Part shown: positions 43,903 to 52,271 of the stretch, piece after piece
How the letters are laid out: each line of letters opens with the position of its first letter
Position numbering within the stretch: position 1 is the first letter of the stretch
From: Paenibacillus sp. FSL K6-1096
Lineage (GTDB): Bacteria; Bacillota; Bacilli; Paenibacillales; Paenibacillaceae
Assembly: GCF_037977055.1 (NCBI RefSeq)
Contig: NZ_CP150274.1
Span: forward strand, 7,130,001-7,194,000
Length of the DNA: 64,000 nucleotides
Direction of reading: 5' to 3'
Program-made: the position numbers and the translations under genes
The notes under the pieces: generated by a model
Databases searched by the model: none
The model's input: the letters and a program-made list of their open reading frames with translations, nothing else
Told to the model about the DNA's origin: nothing

Positions 43903-45330
43903 TTGAGAATGGCACACAACAAGAGACTAACCGCAGTACTGTCGGTCACGCTGCTTCTCTCTGCCGGACTGGCCGGCTGCGGAGGTTCCAATGAAGTGAA
44001 TATTGGCGGGAGCGGAAATGCAGCAGCCGGCAAACAGGTGACGATTAAGGTCAGCAACTGGCCTAAGCCCAATGAGGAGGCCAAGATCGCCCAGTATGAA
44101 CAGCTGATGGAGAAGATGAAGACTAATTATCCGGAGATCACTGTGGACAAGGATGAATGGGGCTATGACGTCAGCTCATTCCTGCCCAAAGCTGCGAGTG
44201 GCCAGCTTCCAACGGTATATGAAACCTTTTTCACTGAAACAAGCAAAATCATTAAAGCTAATTACGCAGCGGATATCACGGACACGATGAAGAAGTATGG
44301 ATATGACCGGGCCATTAACCCCGATCTTCTAAAAATGGTGACCAAGGACGGCAAGTATTACGGGATTCCCAAGGACGGTTATGTCATCGGCATGCTGTAC
44401 AATGTGAACCTCTTCAAGGAAGCGGGGCTTCTGGATGACAAGGGGATTCCGAAGTTCCCCACAACGTATGAGGAGCTGGCGGAGACCGCGCAGATCATCA
44501 AGCAAAAGACCGGAAAGGCCGGGATGTTCCTGCCTACGAAGAGCGGCCAGGGCGGCTGGATGTTCATGAATATTGCCTGGGCTTACGGCGCTGAATTCGA
44601 GAAACAGATTGACGGTAAATGGAAGGCGGTATTCAATTCACCCGAGGCTGCTGCAGCTCTGCAATATGTGAAGGATTTGAAATGGAAGTATGATGTGCTG
44701 CCAGATAACAATCTGGTGGATGTCACCAATGACATGTTCCGTATGTTCGGCACCGATCAGGTTGCCATGGGTTTCGGCACCAACGACTGGACTCCGGTCA
44801 TCCAGCAGCAGACCAAGATGTCCAAGGACAATATCGCCATGTCAGCACTCCCTGTAGGACCGGTTGGACAACCTGTTACCCTGCTGGGGGGCGGCCTGTA
44901 TATGTTCTCGCCAAATGTAACACCGGAGCAGATTGATGCCGGATTCAAATGGCTGAAGACCTACGGGTTCACACCGGAATCATCTGAGGAGGCTCTGACC
45001 GGCTGGGATATTGAGAAGAAGACACTCAGCGATCAGGGACTGATCGTAGGCCCTTACGGGCTGCGGATCTGGACCGATGAGAAGCGTATTGGTGAGGAAC
45101 AGAAGATTCTCGACAAATACAACAACGTGAATCTGGACTTGTTCCGTGATTATATGGATAACGGCAGCAAGGGGATGCGGGCGGAGGAGCCCGTGAATGC
45201 CCAGGAATTGTATCAAAAGCTGGATATTGTGCTGCAAACCGTGCTTACAGACAAAGATGCAGATCCGCAAGAGATTCTGAATAAGGCGGCTGAAGAATTT
45301 CAACGGGATTATCTCGACAAAGTAAAATAA
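43903..45330 (+). CDS. Sugar ABC transporter solute-binding lipoprotein
   Basis: This extracytoplasmic binding protein of about 475 residues has a signal peptide ending in the lipobox LAGC, then a short Gly/Asn-rich tether and an SBP_bac_1-type fold (VKVSNWPKPNEEAKIAQYEQLMEKM-like start). TTG at 43903 is preferred because GGGGG lies 7 bp upstream; the longer frame from 43792 would place the signal peptide internally. It captures the oligosaccharide for the permeases encoded upstream. A GC-rich hairpin follows. Confidence 0.86.
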   Translation: MRMAHNKRLTAVLSVTLLLSAGLAGCGGSNEVNIGGSGNAAAGKQVTIKVSNWPKPNEEAKIAQYEQLMEKMKTNYPEITVDKDEWGYDVSSFLPKAASGQLPTVYETFFTETSKIIKANYAADITDTMKKYGYDRAINPDLLKMVTKDGKYYGIPKDGYVIGMLYNVNLFKEAGLLDDKGIPKFPTTYEELAETAQIIKQKTGKAGMFLPTKSGQGGWMFMNIAWAYGAEFEKQIDGKWKAVFNSPEAAAALQYVKDLKWKYDVLPDNNLVDVTNDMFRMFGTDQVAMGFGTNDWTPVIQQQTKMSKDNIAMSALPVGPVGQPVTLLGGGLYMFSPNVTPEQIDAGFKWLKTYGFTPESSEEALTGWDIEKKTLSDQGLIVGPYGLRIWTDEKRIGEEQKILDKYNNVNLDLFRDYMDNGSKGMRAEEPVNAQELYQKLDIVLQTVLTDKDADPQEILNKAAEEFQRDYLDKVK

Positions 45331-45348
45331 CACGCAGTCAAACACCGG

Positions 45349-45371
45349 CGCCGTCCTTCTGAAGGGCGGCG
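45349..45371 (+). terminator. GC-rich stem-loop after the binding-protein gene
   Basis: CGCCGTCCTTC and GAAGGGCGGCG form an almost perfect stem (one G-U). There is no T run, so read-through into the rhamnosidase gene is expected. It may protect the upstream mRNA, as at 18860. Confidence 0.45.
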
Positions 45372-45411
45372 ATGCCGTTTCCACTTGAGGTGAAAGGAGT
45401 TAGGGGATATC

Positions 45412-47874
45412 ATGGCAGCAAAAGAATGGGGAGACTGGAGCGCCCGCTGGATCTGGCTGAGGGAAGAGCAGGAAGCTAAGTGCAGGGAAGCGCGGCATGA
45501 GCGGGTGTATTTCCGCCGGGTGTTTGAACTGCCAGCAGGTACGGAGAAGGCCTACAGCTTGAATATGGCCATTACCGGAGACAGCCGCTACAGGCTATTC
45601 GTCAATGGGCAGCGCCTGTGGACCGGTCCGTGTAAAGGGCATGCGCATGTACACTATTACGAGGAATTCAGCCTGGAGGGGGTTCTGCAGCCGGGAATTA
45701 ATGTCATTGGTGTTACAGTGGTTCATTATGCCGGGACCTCCCCCTTTGAAATGGGGGAAGACGGTCCAATATCAGTATGGCGTTCACAGCAAGGCGGTCT
45801 GCTCGTAGAAGCGGAGATTACGGCAGACGGGCAGCTTGTGCAGGAGCTGCTTACGGATAACTCCTGGACATGCTTCCGGGATACTGGCTACCGGCTCCGC
45901 CCGTTTCCGGTCATGCGCTGGATGGGCGGATTGGAGGAGACGGCCGGAGACCCGGCACTCCGGGAATGGACGTTGCCGGGATATGACGACAGTGCCTGGA
46001 GTGCTGCCCGGATCGTACAGCCGGTAAGGGATGAATACGGTCAGCTCACCCCCTGGCAGCTGGCCCGGCGTCCCATTCCGCTGCTCTATGAGCAGGAACA
46101 TTGCTTTCTGAAGCTGATGCGCAGCAGCTTCGGGGCGGGCGATGCCCTTTTCAAGGCTGGACATAGTCTGGAACTGAAGAGCGGAGCCGGATGCACTTTC
46201 TCTTCTGTTGCAGCGGCTGATGAAGGAGTACTGGTCCAGGCGGGAGAGCAGCTCTGGCTGGAGCTGGATGCAGGCGAGCTGACCACCGGATATCCGCAGC
46301 TTAAGCTACAGGGCGGAATCGGCAGCGTCATTACACTCCAATATGCCGAATGCTACGAAGATGAGACAGGGAATGAAGAAATCCGCCGGAAAGCGGTCCG
46401 CGATGATATGAGGGAGCAGGTATTACGTGGCGGTCACGACAGCTACCAGCCGGCCGGTTACGGTACAGCAGTTCAGGAGGAAATATATGAGCCGTTCTGG
46501 TTCCGTACCTTCCGCTACGTAAGGCTGGAGGTACATGCCGGAACCGAACCGCTGAGAATAACCGGAATCAGCTATACGGAGACCGGATATCCGCTCCAGC
46601 TGCAAGGAAGCTTCCATTGCTCTGATGAACGGTATAACCGCCTCTGGGAGTTGAGTGTGCGGACGCTAAGACGCTGTATGCACGAGACCTATGAGGACAC
46701 TCCATATTATGAACAGCTTCAATATACGATGGATACCAAGCTGATGATGCAATTCACATACCTGCTGTCGGGAGACGACAGGCTGGCCCGCAGGGCCATG
46801 GAGGATTACAGAGCCTCACAGCTGCCAAGCGGGATGCTGCAAAGCCGCTACCCCTCAGTGCTGCCGCAGGTTATTCCCTCCTTCTCCCTGTACTGGATCG
46901 GAATGATTCATGACCACTACAGGTCCTTCAGGGATTATGCTCTGGTGAAGCATTACCGGCCAGCCATGCTCTCGGTACTGGACTGGTTCGATCAGCGCTT
47001 GACACCGCAAGGACTGGTCGGCCGGACTCCGCGCGAATACTGGAATTATTACGATTGGGTTGCTGAATGGCCGCTCGGCGCACCGGAGTGCACGAATCAG
47101 GCACCGGCCACCCTTTTGAGTCTGATGTATGCTTTTACGCTGGGGCAAGCGGCTGAGCTGCTGGAAGCCGGCGGTTGGACCCAGATTGCCGCAGAGCTGC
47201 ACCAGCGCAAGGCAGCAGTTAACGCTGCGGTGCTGGATCATTGCCGTCATACGGACGGTCTGCTCTTCCGCGACAGCCCGGAGGCGGGATCAAAGGTGCA
47301 GCTCAGCCAACACACGCAGGTCTGGGCAGTGCTTGCGGGTACTGTGTCTGCTGCAGAGGGAGAGGCTCTGCTGCAAGCGGTACTGACTGATACGTCGATG
47401 GCGAAGCTCTCGCTGCCGATGAGTTATTATCTGTTCCGCGCGCTGGAGCTCAGCGGGAAGTATGACTGGTCTTTCGGGCTATGGGCACGCTGGATGAGGC
47501 AGCTTGAGCTGGGTCTGACTACGCTTCCCGAGATTGACTCTGCAGACACCAGAAGCGACTGCCATGCCTGGAGCGCACTGCCGATTACAGAATTCACCAG
47601 AGGAATATTAGGGGTCCGGCAGGAATTAGGTAGAATCATCTTGCAGCCTCATTGCGGAGAGCTGCAATACGCAAGCGGAGCTGTGAGCACAGATCTGGGG
47701 CTTATAACCGTGAGCTGGGAGATTATTACTGAAGCCGGGAGCAAAGTGTTCCGCATGGAGGCAGTCTGGGCAGCCGGTTCAGCGATTACGATAATTCTGC
47801 CTAACGGAGAAGTGCAGAGGACGGCTGCCGGTTTGCTTGAAGTAGAGATCGACATTAGCGGCTCGAACTGCTAG
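45412..47874 (+). CDS. GH78 alpha-L-rhamnosidase
   Basis: This 820-residue enzyme has N-terminal beta-sandwich domains, including one like those in alpha-L-rhamnosidases (VYFRRVFELPAG...YRLFVNGQRLWTGP), and an (alpha/alpha)6 barrel. The acidic motif DTPYYEQLQYTMDTK near 427-441 corresponds to the D/E catalytic region of GH78. The SDCHAWSALP block near 710 and ITEFTRGILGV precede a C-terminal beta domain. Without a signal peptide it should remove terminal rhamnose from imported oligosaccharides. It is 82 bp after the binding protein and probably in the same transcript. Confidence 0.85.
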   Translation: MAAKEWGDWSARWIWLREEQEAKCREARHERVYFRRVFELPAGTEKAYSLNMAITGDSRYRLFVNGQRLWTGPCKGHAHVHYYEEFSLEGVLQPGINVIGVTVVHYAGTSPFEMGEDGPISVWRSQQGGLLVEAEITADGQLVQELLTDNSWTCFRDTGYRLRPFPVMRWMGGLEETAGDPALREWTLPGYDDSAWSAARIVQPVRDEYGQLTPWQLARRPIPLLYEQEHCFLKLMRSSFGAGDALFKAGHSLELKSGAGCTFSSVAAADEGVLVQAGEQLWLELDAGELTTGYPQLKLQGGIGSVITLQYAECYEDETGNEEIRRKAVRDDMREQVLRGGHDSYQPAGYGTAVQEEIYEPFWFRTFRYVRLEVHAGTEPLRITGISYTETGYPLQLQGSFHCSDERYNRLWELSVRTLRRCMHETYEDTPYYEQLQYTMDTKLMMQFTYLLSGDDRLARRAMEDYRASQLPSGMLQSRYPSVLPQVIPSFSLYWIGMIHDHYRSFRDYALVKHYRPAMLSVLDWFDQRLTPQGLVGRTPREYWNYYDWVAEWPLGAPECTNQAPATLLSLMYAFTLGQAAELLEAGGWTQIAAELHQRKAAVNAAVLDHCRHTDGLLFRDSPEAGSKVQLSQHTQVWAVLAGTVSAAEGEALLQAVLTDTSMAKLSLPMSYYLFRALELSGKYDWSFGLWARWMRQLELGLTTLPEIDSADTRSDCHAWSALPITEFTRGILGVRQELGRIILQPHCGELQYASGAVSTDLGLITVSWEIITEAGSKVFRMEAVWAAGSAITIILPNGEVQRTAAGLLEVEIDISGSNC

Positions 47875-47909
47875 TCTTATTTCAAAAACCGAGGGGATGA
47901 GGAAGTCCT

Positions 47910-48905
47910 ATGTTCAGATCGTTCGGCCGAAATATCCGCCTCGTCCTGGTGCTGTTCATAGCAGTCTATATCTCTGCTTCAAGCTTCATTCTGTACCGCA
48001 ATATGGAGCACAGGAGCCACGATATGCTCAGGCAGCTGTCCGTCCAGTACACCGGGCAGCAGCATAAGAATACACTGCTGTTCATGAACTGGCTGGAAGA
48101 GACCTCCAAGCTGATCTCCAATAATCAGGTGGTGCAACATGCACTCAAGAAACCGGCGTATGACGGGGCCATCTCACCTATACTGGAAGGTATACGTTCT
48201 TCCAGCAGCGATATACTCGGCATTTATATTTGGGGTGAAGCAGGGATAGCTTATTCTTCCAGCAATGTGTCGGGACTGCTTCCCTTTACCGAGATTAAGA
48301 AGGACCCTGGAATGAAGCAATTCCTGGGAGATTCGGAGCAGGATTTACGCTGGACGGTTCTGAACCGAGAACAATTGATGACTGCGCCTGCAGATCTGCG
48401 TGACCGTCTGCTGCTTGAAGTGAAAATTCAGGATCCGGGAGGACGCTTTCTTGGTTTGCTCTCTCTTGAAGTGGAGATTGGCAAGCTGTACAGCTTCTAC
48501 CTGTCGGATAAGAATTCGATCTACGGAGAGAATGAAGTCTACCTGCTGAAGGGAAACGGGGAGCTGTTGAAGGCAGCGGATATGCCTCTGCTGCACCTTC
48601 AGGAAATCGGAGCTGCGCTGGCCGCAATGGGGAAGAGCAGCTTGGATGGAACGGACTCAAAGGAGCGCGAAACCGCAGACGGCCTGATTCTGCTCTATCC
48701 GCTGCCCGGTTCAGAGGATCAGATTGTCACCTATATTTCTGCCGACGGCATGAACGCAGAGCTGCGGTTGTTCAAATATGTAATGCTGGCATTGAACACC
48801 GCAATATTCATATTGTTGTGGCTGCTGATTTCTATGCTGAGCGGCAGTATTGTGAATCCGCTTAACCAGCTGTACCTGAAGATCAATTCAACGATGAAAG
48901 AGTAA
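47910..48905 (+). CDS. Kinase-less sensor-like membrane protein
   Basis: The protein has 331 residues: an N-terminal helix at about 10-30, an extracellular domain of some 240 residues with a Cache-like feel (HDMLRQLSVQYTGQQHKNTLLFMNWLEETSKLISNN), a second helix at about 290-315 and only the first part of a HAMP-like segment (SGSIVNPLNQLYLKINSTMKE). It stops exactly where a YesM kinase would continue into HAMP and kinase. A perfect terminator follows, so this looks like a natural end rather than a frameshift. It may partner the YesM encoded convergently. Confidence 0.72.
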   Translation: MFRSFGRNIRLVLVLFIAVYISASSFILYRNMEHRSHDMLRQLSVQYTGQQHKNTLLFMNWLEETSKLISNNQVVQHALKKPAYDGAISPILEGIRSSSSDILGIYIWGEAGIAYSSSNVSGLLPFTEIKKDPGMKQFLGDSEQDLRWTVLNREQLMTAPADLRDRLLLEVKIQDPGGRFLGLLSLEVEIGKLYSFYLSDKNSIYGENEVYLLKGNGELLKAADMPLLHLQEIGAALAAMGKSSLDGTDSKERETADGLILLYPLPGSEDQIVTYISADGMNAELRLFKYVMLALNTAIFILLWLLISMLSGSIVNPLNQLYLKINSTMKE

Positions 48906-48915
48906 GCTGTGAACA

Positions 48916-48950
48916 AAGAGCGGTTCTCCGCATATAGGAGAACCGCTCTT
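48916..48950. terminator. Bidirectional terminator
   Basis: A perfect 14-bp stem AAGAGCGGTTCTCC / GGAGAACCGCTCTT with a 7-nt loop serves both convergent genes. Confidence 0.8.
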
Positions 48951-48964
48951 GTGCTGTCCTGATA

Positions 48965-50749
48965 TCATTTGGACAATTCCTTCTTCAAGCTGATGGTCAC
49001 CGTGGTGCCTTGCCCGGGAGTGCTGGTGATCCTGAGCCCGTATTGGGGACCATATTCCAGCTTGATCCGTTCGTCCACATTACGCAGACCGTATCCGCTC
49101 TGGAACAGTACATCCTCTTTGGCCTGGCTGAGTGTTGCACTGCTTGAGAATCCGACCCCGTCATCGGTCACCGTGAACCGGATATCCTCCCCCCGGAGCT
49201 CGCCCTTAATCCAGATTCGGCCCCTCCCCCGCTTCTCGCTGATCCCATGCTTGATTGCATTCTCTGCAATAGGCTGAAGAATCAGCTTCAATATCCGGAT
49301 GCCATGCAGAGCTTCATCCATCTCATATTCAACTTCGAACTTATCCGGGAATCGCATTTGTTCGACCGTCACGAAGCTCTGCACCAGACGGATTTCCTCT
49401 TCGACCGTCACAAATTTATCCCCTTTATGCAGGCTGATCCGAAAAAAGGTGGCCAGTGAAGAAATCAGCCGCTCAATGTCCGGCTGCTTCTTCAGCCGGG
49501 CAATCCAGGCAATCGCATCCAGGGTATTATATAGAAAATGCGGATTGATCTGCGATTGCAGTGCAGTAAGCTCGGACTTGCGCTGCTTTTCCTTTTCCTC
49601 ATCCTTCTCCGCCATCAATTGGTTGATCCGTTCAACCATTTGGTAATAGCTGTTCTCCAGTTGGATAATCTCATCGACTTGTCCGCGCTGATCGTACACA
49701 GCAGCCAGATCCTTTTTGCCAAAGAGCCCCAGCTTCTTCTTCAATTTCAGCAGCGGACGGGTAATTTGCGCGGCCAGATAGAAGGACAGCAGGAGCAGCA
49801 CGATGAAGGTTACGCTGGCGAACAGGAGCGCATTGCGGTTGCCCTTGACGATCCCCGCAAACAGCTTGTGGCTGGATATCACGCTGGTGAATTCCCAGCT
49901 GACGCCAAGTGTCTCCAGTCGGGAATTCAGCGGATAGGTCGCAATGATATAAGGGTTGCCATTCTCCGACCAAGTACGGTAGCCTTCCTCATTACCCGGA
50001 CGAAACGGTGCGCTCTCCTCCAGGAAGTTGCCCAGAAGCCGCTTGTCGGGATGGGAAATTATCCGGTTGCCGGAGGTCAGGAAGGAGTAGCCGATGCCTG
50101 TAAAACTGGAGGAATACAGCGCCGCCAAAGCAGACTCTCTGACATAAATGATAACGACACCGATATTCTGTCCCGTATTGAAGTTGCGGAACTGCTGTCC
50201 GAAGGGGATGTAGGCATTGCCTTCGCCATCCCGTTTGATCTCGCCAATCACAGGCATACTGCTCTCTTGAATACGCTTGATGAACAGGGCTTCAGGAACC
50301 TCCAGCATCTGCTCTCTGGTCTGGTAAGAATAGAGTATATTGTCATTAGTCTGGATGATAACATTGCCGGCCAGGAGGTTATCGGCAAGCATACCGTCAA
50401 TTATGGCTCCGATCCGCAATTCCTTGTCTGCAGCAGGAAGGTGGACATTATTGATGATCTGATAGATCTCACTGTTCACCAGGAACCGCAGGAACAGCAT
50501 TTGGATGTCATCAACCATCAGCTCCACGCTTAGTCCAATTTGGCGTTGGGTCTGAACGACATGGCGGTACAAGTCTTTTTGCAGATAGGAATAAGAGTAG
50601 AAATTGAAAATAACCAGCATCAGCACCAGATGCAGCGACAAGCCAGCCAACAAGACAATTACGATGCGGCTCTTGATCTTGAACCGCCGCAGCCTGACAT
50701 GGATCCATTGCTCCAAAGGCAGCTTAACCATAATTTTTGGCGTATTCAC
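48965..50749 (-). CDS. yesM: YesM-type sensor histidine kinase
   Basis: This 594-residue kinase has a first helix near 30-50, an extracellular Cache-type sensor (about 52-300), a second helix at about 305-327 and a HAMP linker. The His_kinase domain has the phospho-acceptor in SQINPHFLYNTLDAI, and the ATPase domain has N box PIAENAIKHG, G1 DDGVGF and G2 GYGLRNV. The GTG start at 50749 lies within the regulator gene; ATG at 50731, overlapping the regulator stop, is an alternative. Its partner is the YesN encoded just upstream. Confidence 0.88.
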   Translation of the reverse strand: MNTPKIMVKLPLEQWIHVRLRRFKIKSRIVIVLLAGLSLHLVLMLVIFNFYSYSYLQKDLYRHVVQTQRQIGLSVELMVDDIQMLFLRFLVNSEIYQIINNVHLPAADKELRIGAIIDGMLADNLLAGNVIIQTNDNILYSYQTREQMLEVPEALFIKRIQESSMPVIGEIKRDGEGNAYIPFGQQFRNFNTGQNIGVVIIYVRESALAALYSSSFTGIGYSFLTSGNRIISHPDKRLLGNFLEESAPFRPGNEEGYRTWSENGNPYIIATYPLNSRLETLGVSWEFTSVISSHKLFAGIVKGNRNALLFASVTFIVLLLLSFYLAAQITRPLLKLKKKLGLFGKKDLAAVYDQRGQVDEIIQLENSYYQMVERINQLMAEKDEEKEKQRKSELTALQSQINPHFLYNTLDAIAWIARLKKQPDIERLISSLATFFRISLHKGDKFVTVEEEIRLVQSFVTVEQMRFPDKFEVEYEMDEALHGIRILKLILQPIAENAIKHGISEKRGRGRIWIKGELRGEDIRFTVTDDGVGFSSSATLSQAKEDVLFQSGYGLRNVDERIKLEYGPQYGLRITSTPGQGTTVTISLKKELSK

Positions 50750-51968
50750 TTGGCGGCATGCCGGTCATTTTCTTGAAGATCTGACTGAAATACTTGGAAT
50801 CGGTAAAGCCGACCTGATTACCCACCTCATAGACCCGGTACATTGGATTGCGCAGCATGCGCTTGGCTTCCTCGATACGGTATTCTGTCAGACACTCATA
50901 GAAGGTCTTATTCAGATCCTTACGAAACAGATGCATCAGATGCGTCGGGCTCACGAACACCGCAGAAGCGACCCTCTCGACCGTAATATTCGCGGCATAA
51001 TGCTCCCGGATATAAGCGAGTGCTTCCCTGATCTCGCGCCGGCAGCGCGCTCCGGCTTCTTCCTCGGCATAGAGCACGTGTTCAACACTGGTCAAGGCCC
51101 GCTGTGCGGCAACAACAGCCTGCCGGTACGAAGCTGCGATCCTGTGCCAATCTTTTGCAGGCTTGCCTATCCCTATACTGAGCGGCTGCCCGAAGTGCTG
51201 CCGGCTCCATTCGGACAGCTGCTTGCCCAAGCTGCGGGCATTGTCCACGGCATGTACTAATTCTCTGCTCCGAAGTACCATAACCCACTCCAGATGGCTA
51301 TCCCGGAAGAGGCACAGCTGTTCCAGAGAAGACGCTTGCATTAAGTCTGCTGCGGCATCCTCCAGTGCTCTCGTTCCCTGGGCTGTTCTCTCTGTGTCAT
51401 TGTCGGAAGGGAAGGCGAGCGATAGTGGCATGATTGCCTCACCGGATTCAAGCTGAAGGTTCAGCAGCTTTAACTTACCGGCAACAAATTCCGCATCAAG
51501 CAATTGGCCGTGGAGCAAATCCTGCCAGAATTGCTTGGAGATCGAAGCGATTTCCCCGCTCAGCTGTGTGTACCGCTTGGAATGCAGCTTCTTCTCCAAA
51601 ATTTCCTTCCCGACACTGCGTACCGTATCCGCGAGTTCTTCTGTATGGATGGGCTTCAGTAAATAGGTGGAAGCACCATAACGTAAGGCTGCCTGCGCAT
51701 ATTGAAATTCATCATAACCGCTAAGAACGACAATGCCCACCAGTATGTCCTGTTCGCGGATTTTCTCTATAAGTTCCAGACCATTCATGAACGGCATGCG
51801 GATATCCGTAATAATGACATCCGGACGGTGCTGGAGGGCGAGCTCCAGGCCTTCTTTGCCATTGCTGGCTTCTCCTATGATCTCAACGCCATGTTCTGCC
51901 CAATCTATAGTTTGTGTAATGCCCATCCGAACCAGGTACTCGTCATCGACTACAAGCGCTTTCAACAT
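50724..51968 (-). CDS. yesN: YesN-type response regulator, AraC family
   Basis: The 414-residue regulator has a receiver domain (DDE at 8-10, phosphorylation site in IITDIRMP near 54, lysine in LLKPIHTEE), a middle region and a C-terminal AraC double HTH (YIREHYAANITVERVASAV... then VYEVGNQVGFTDSKYFSQIFKK). ATG at 51968 follows GGGGTGA; the open frame extends further upstream but without family similarity. Shorter than the YesN at 20806. It is the best candidate to bind the five-copy motif of this locus. Confidence 0.9.
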   Translation of the reverse strand: MLKALVVDDEYLVRMGITQTIDWAEHGVEIIGEASNGKEGLELALQHRPDVIITDIRMPFMNGLELIEKIREQDILVGIVVLSGYDEFQYAQAALRYGASTYLLKPIHTEELADTVRSVGKEILEKKLHSKRYTQLSGEIASISKQFWQDLLHGQLLDAEFVAGKLKLLNLQLESGEAIMPLSLAFPSDNDTERTAQGTRALEDAAADLMQASSLEQLCLFRDSHLEWVMVLRSRELVHAVDNARSLGKQLSEWSRQHFGQPLSIGIGKPAKDWHRIAASYRQAVVAAQRALTSVEHVLYAEEEAGARCRREIREALAYIREHYAANITVERVASAVFVSPTHLMHLFRKDLNKTFYECLTEYRIEEAKRMLRNPMYRVYEVGNQVGFTDSKYFSQIFKKMTGMPPSEYAKNYG

Positions 51969-52061
51969 TAGCTTCACCCCGTAGCAGTTTCTGTGTCTTA
52001 CCGTCATTATAAACGTGAATTGTCTTTTAGAGGAGCAGGAAATAATCAGGTGGTCAGGATT

Positions 52062-52117
52062 ACAAACGATATCGCAGCATTCTCCCCCACAGGTCTGCAT
52101 ATTAACGTCCGTATAAC
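52062..52117 (+). promoter_or_regulatory. Regulon motif and -10, first of two before the GH42 gene
   Basis: ACAAACGATATCGCAG at 52062-52077 lies 50 bp before TATAAC at 52112. It is in the divergent region between yesN and the GH42 gene (303 bp), 94 bp upstream of yesN, so it could affect either gene. Confidence 0.58.
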
Positions 52118-52143
52118 GGCGTGCGGTGCATTTCAACAGGTTA

Positions 52144-52199
52144 ACAAACCGTTTCATAGGATTCTATCCTAACTCTCCTAAAATACACTGTGATAGACT
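52144..52199 (+). promoter_or_regulatory. Regulon motif and -10, second before the GH42 gene
   Basis: ACAAACCGTTTCATAG at 52144-52159 lies 50 bp before TAGACT at 52194. It begins 128 bp before the GH42 start codon, close to the 126 and 129 bp seen at two other sites. Confidence 0.55.
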
Positions 52200-52215
52200 T
52201 TAAGCGTGAATAAAC

Positions 52216-52229
52216 AGTAAGCGCTTTTA
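52216..52229. promoter_or_regulatory. cre-like site before the GH42 gene
   Basis: AGTAAGCGCTTTTA matches 12 of 14 positions of the CcpA consensus TGWNANCGNTNWCA. It would lie about 10 bp inside the transcript from the -10 at 52194. Confidence 0.45.
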
Positions 52230-52271
52230 TATACGGACATCGAAATTGAACGCTGTAGGAGGAGTTTCTTC

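Noticed and set aside
47910..48905. Frameshifted or decayed histidine kinase
   Set aside because: No kinase motifs occur in any frame after 48905; a perfect 14-bp terminator and a convergent gene follow directly.
51969..52157. Upstream extension of the second YesN
   Set aside because: The receiver domain starts at MLKALVVDDE (51968) behind GGGGTGA; the extension has no family similarity and covers promoter motifs.
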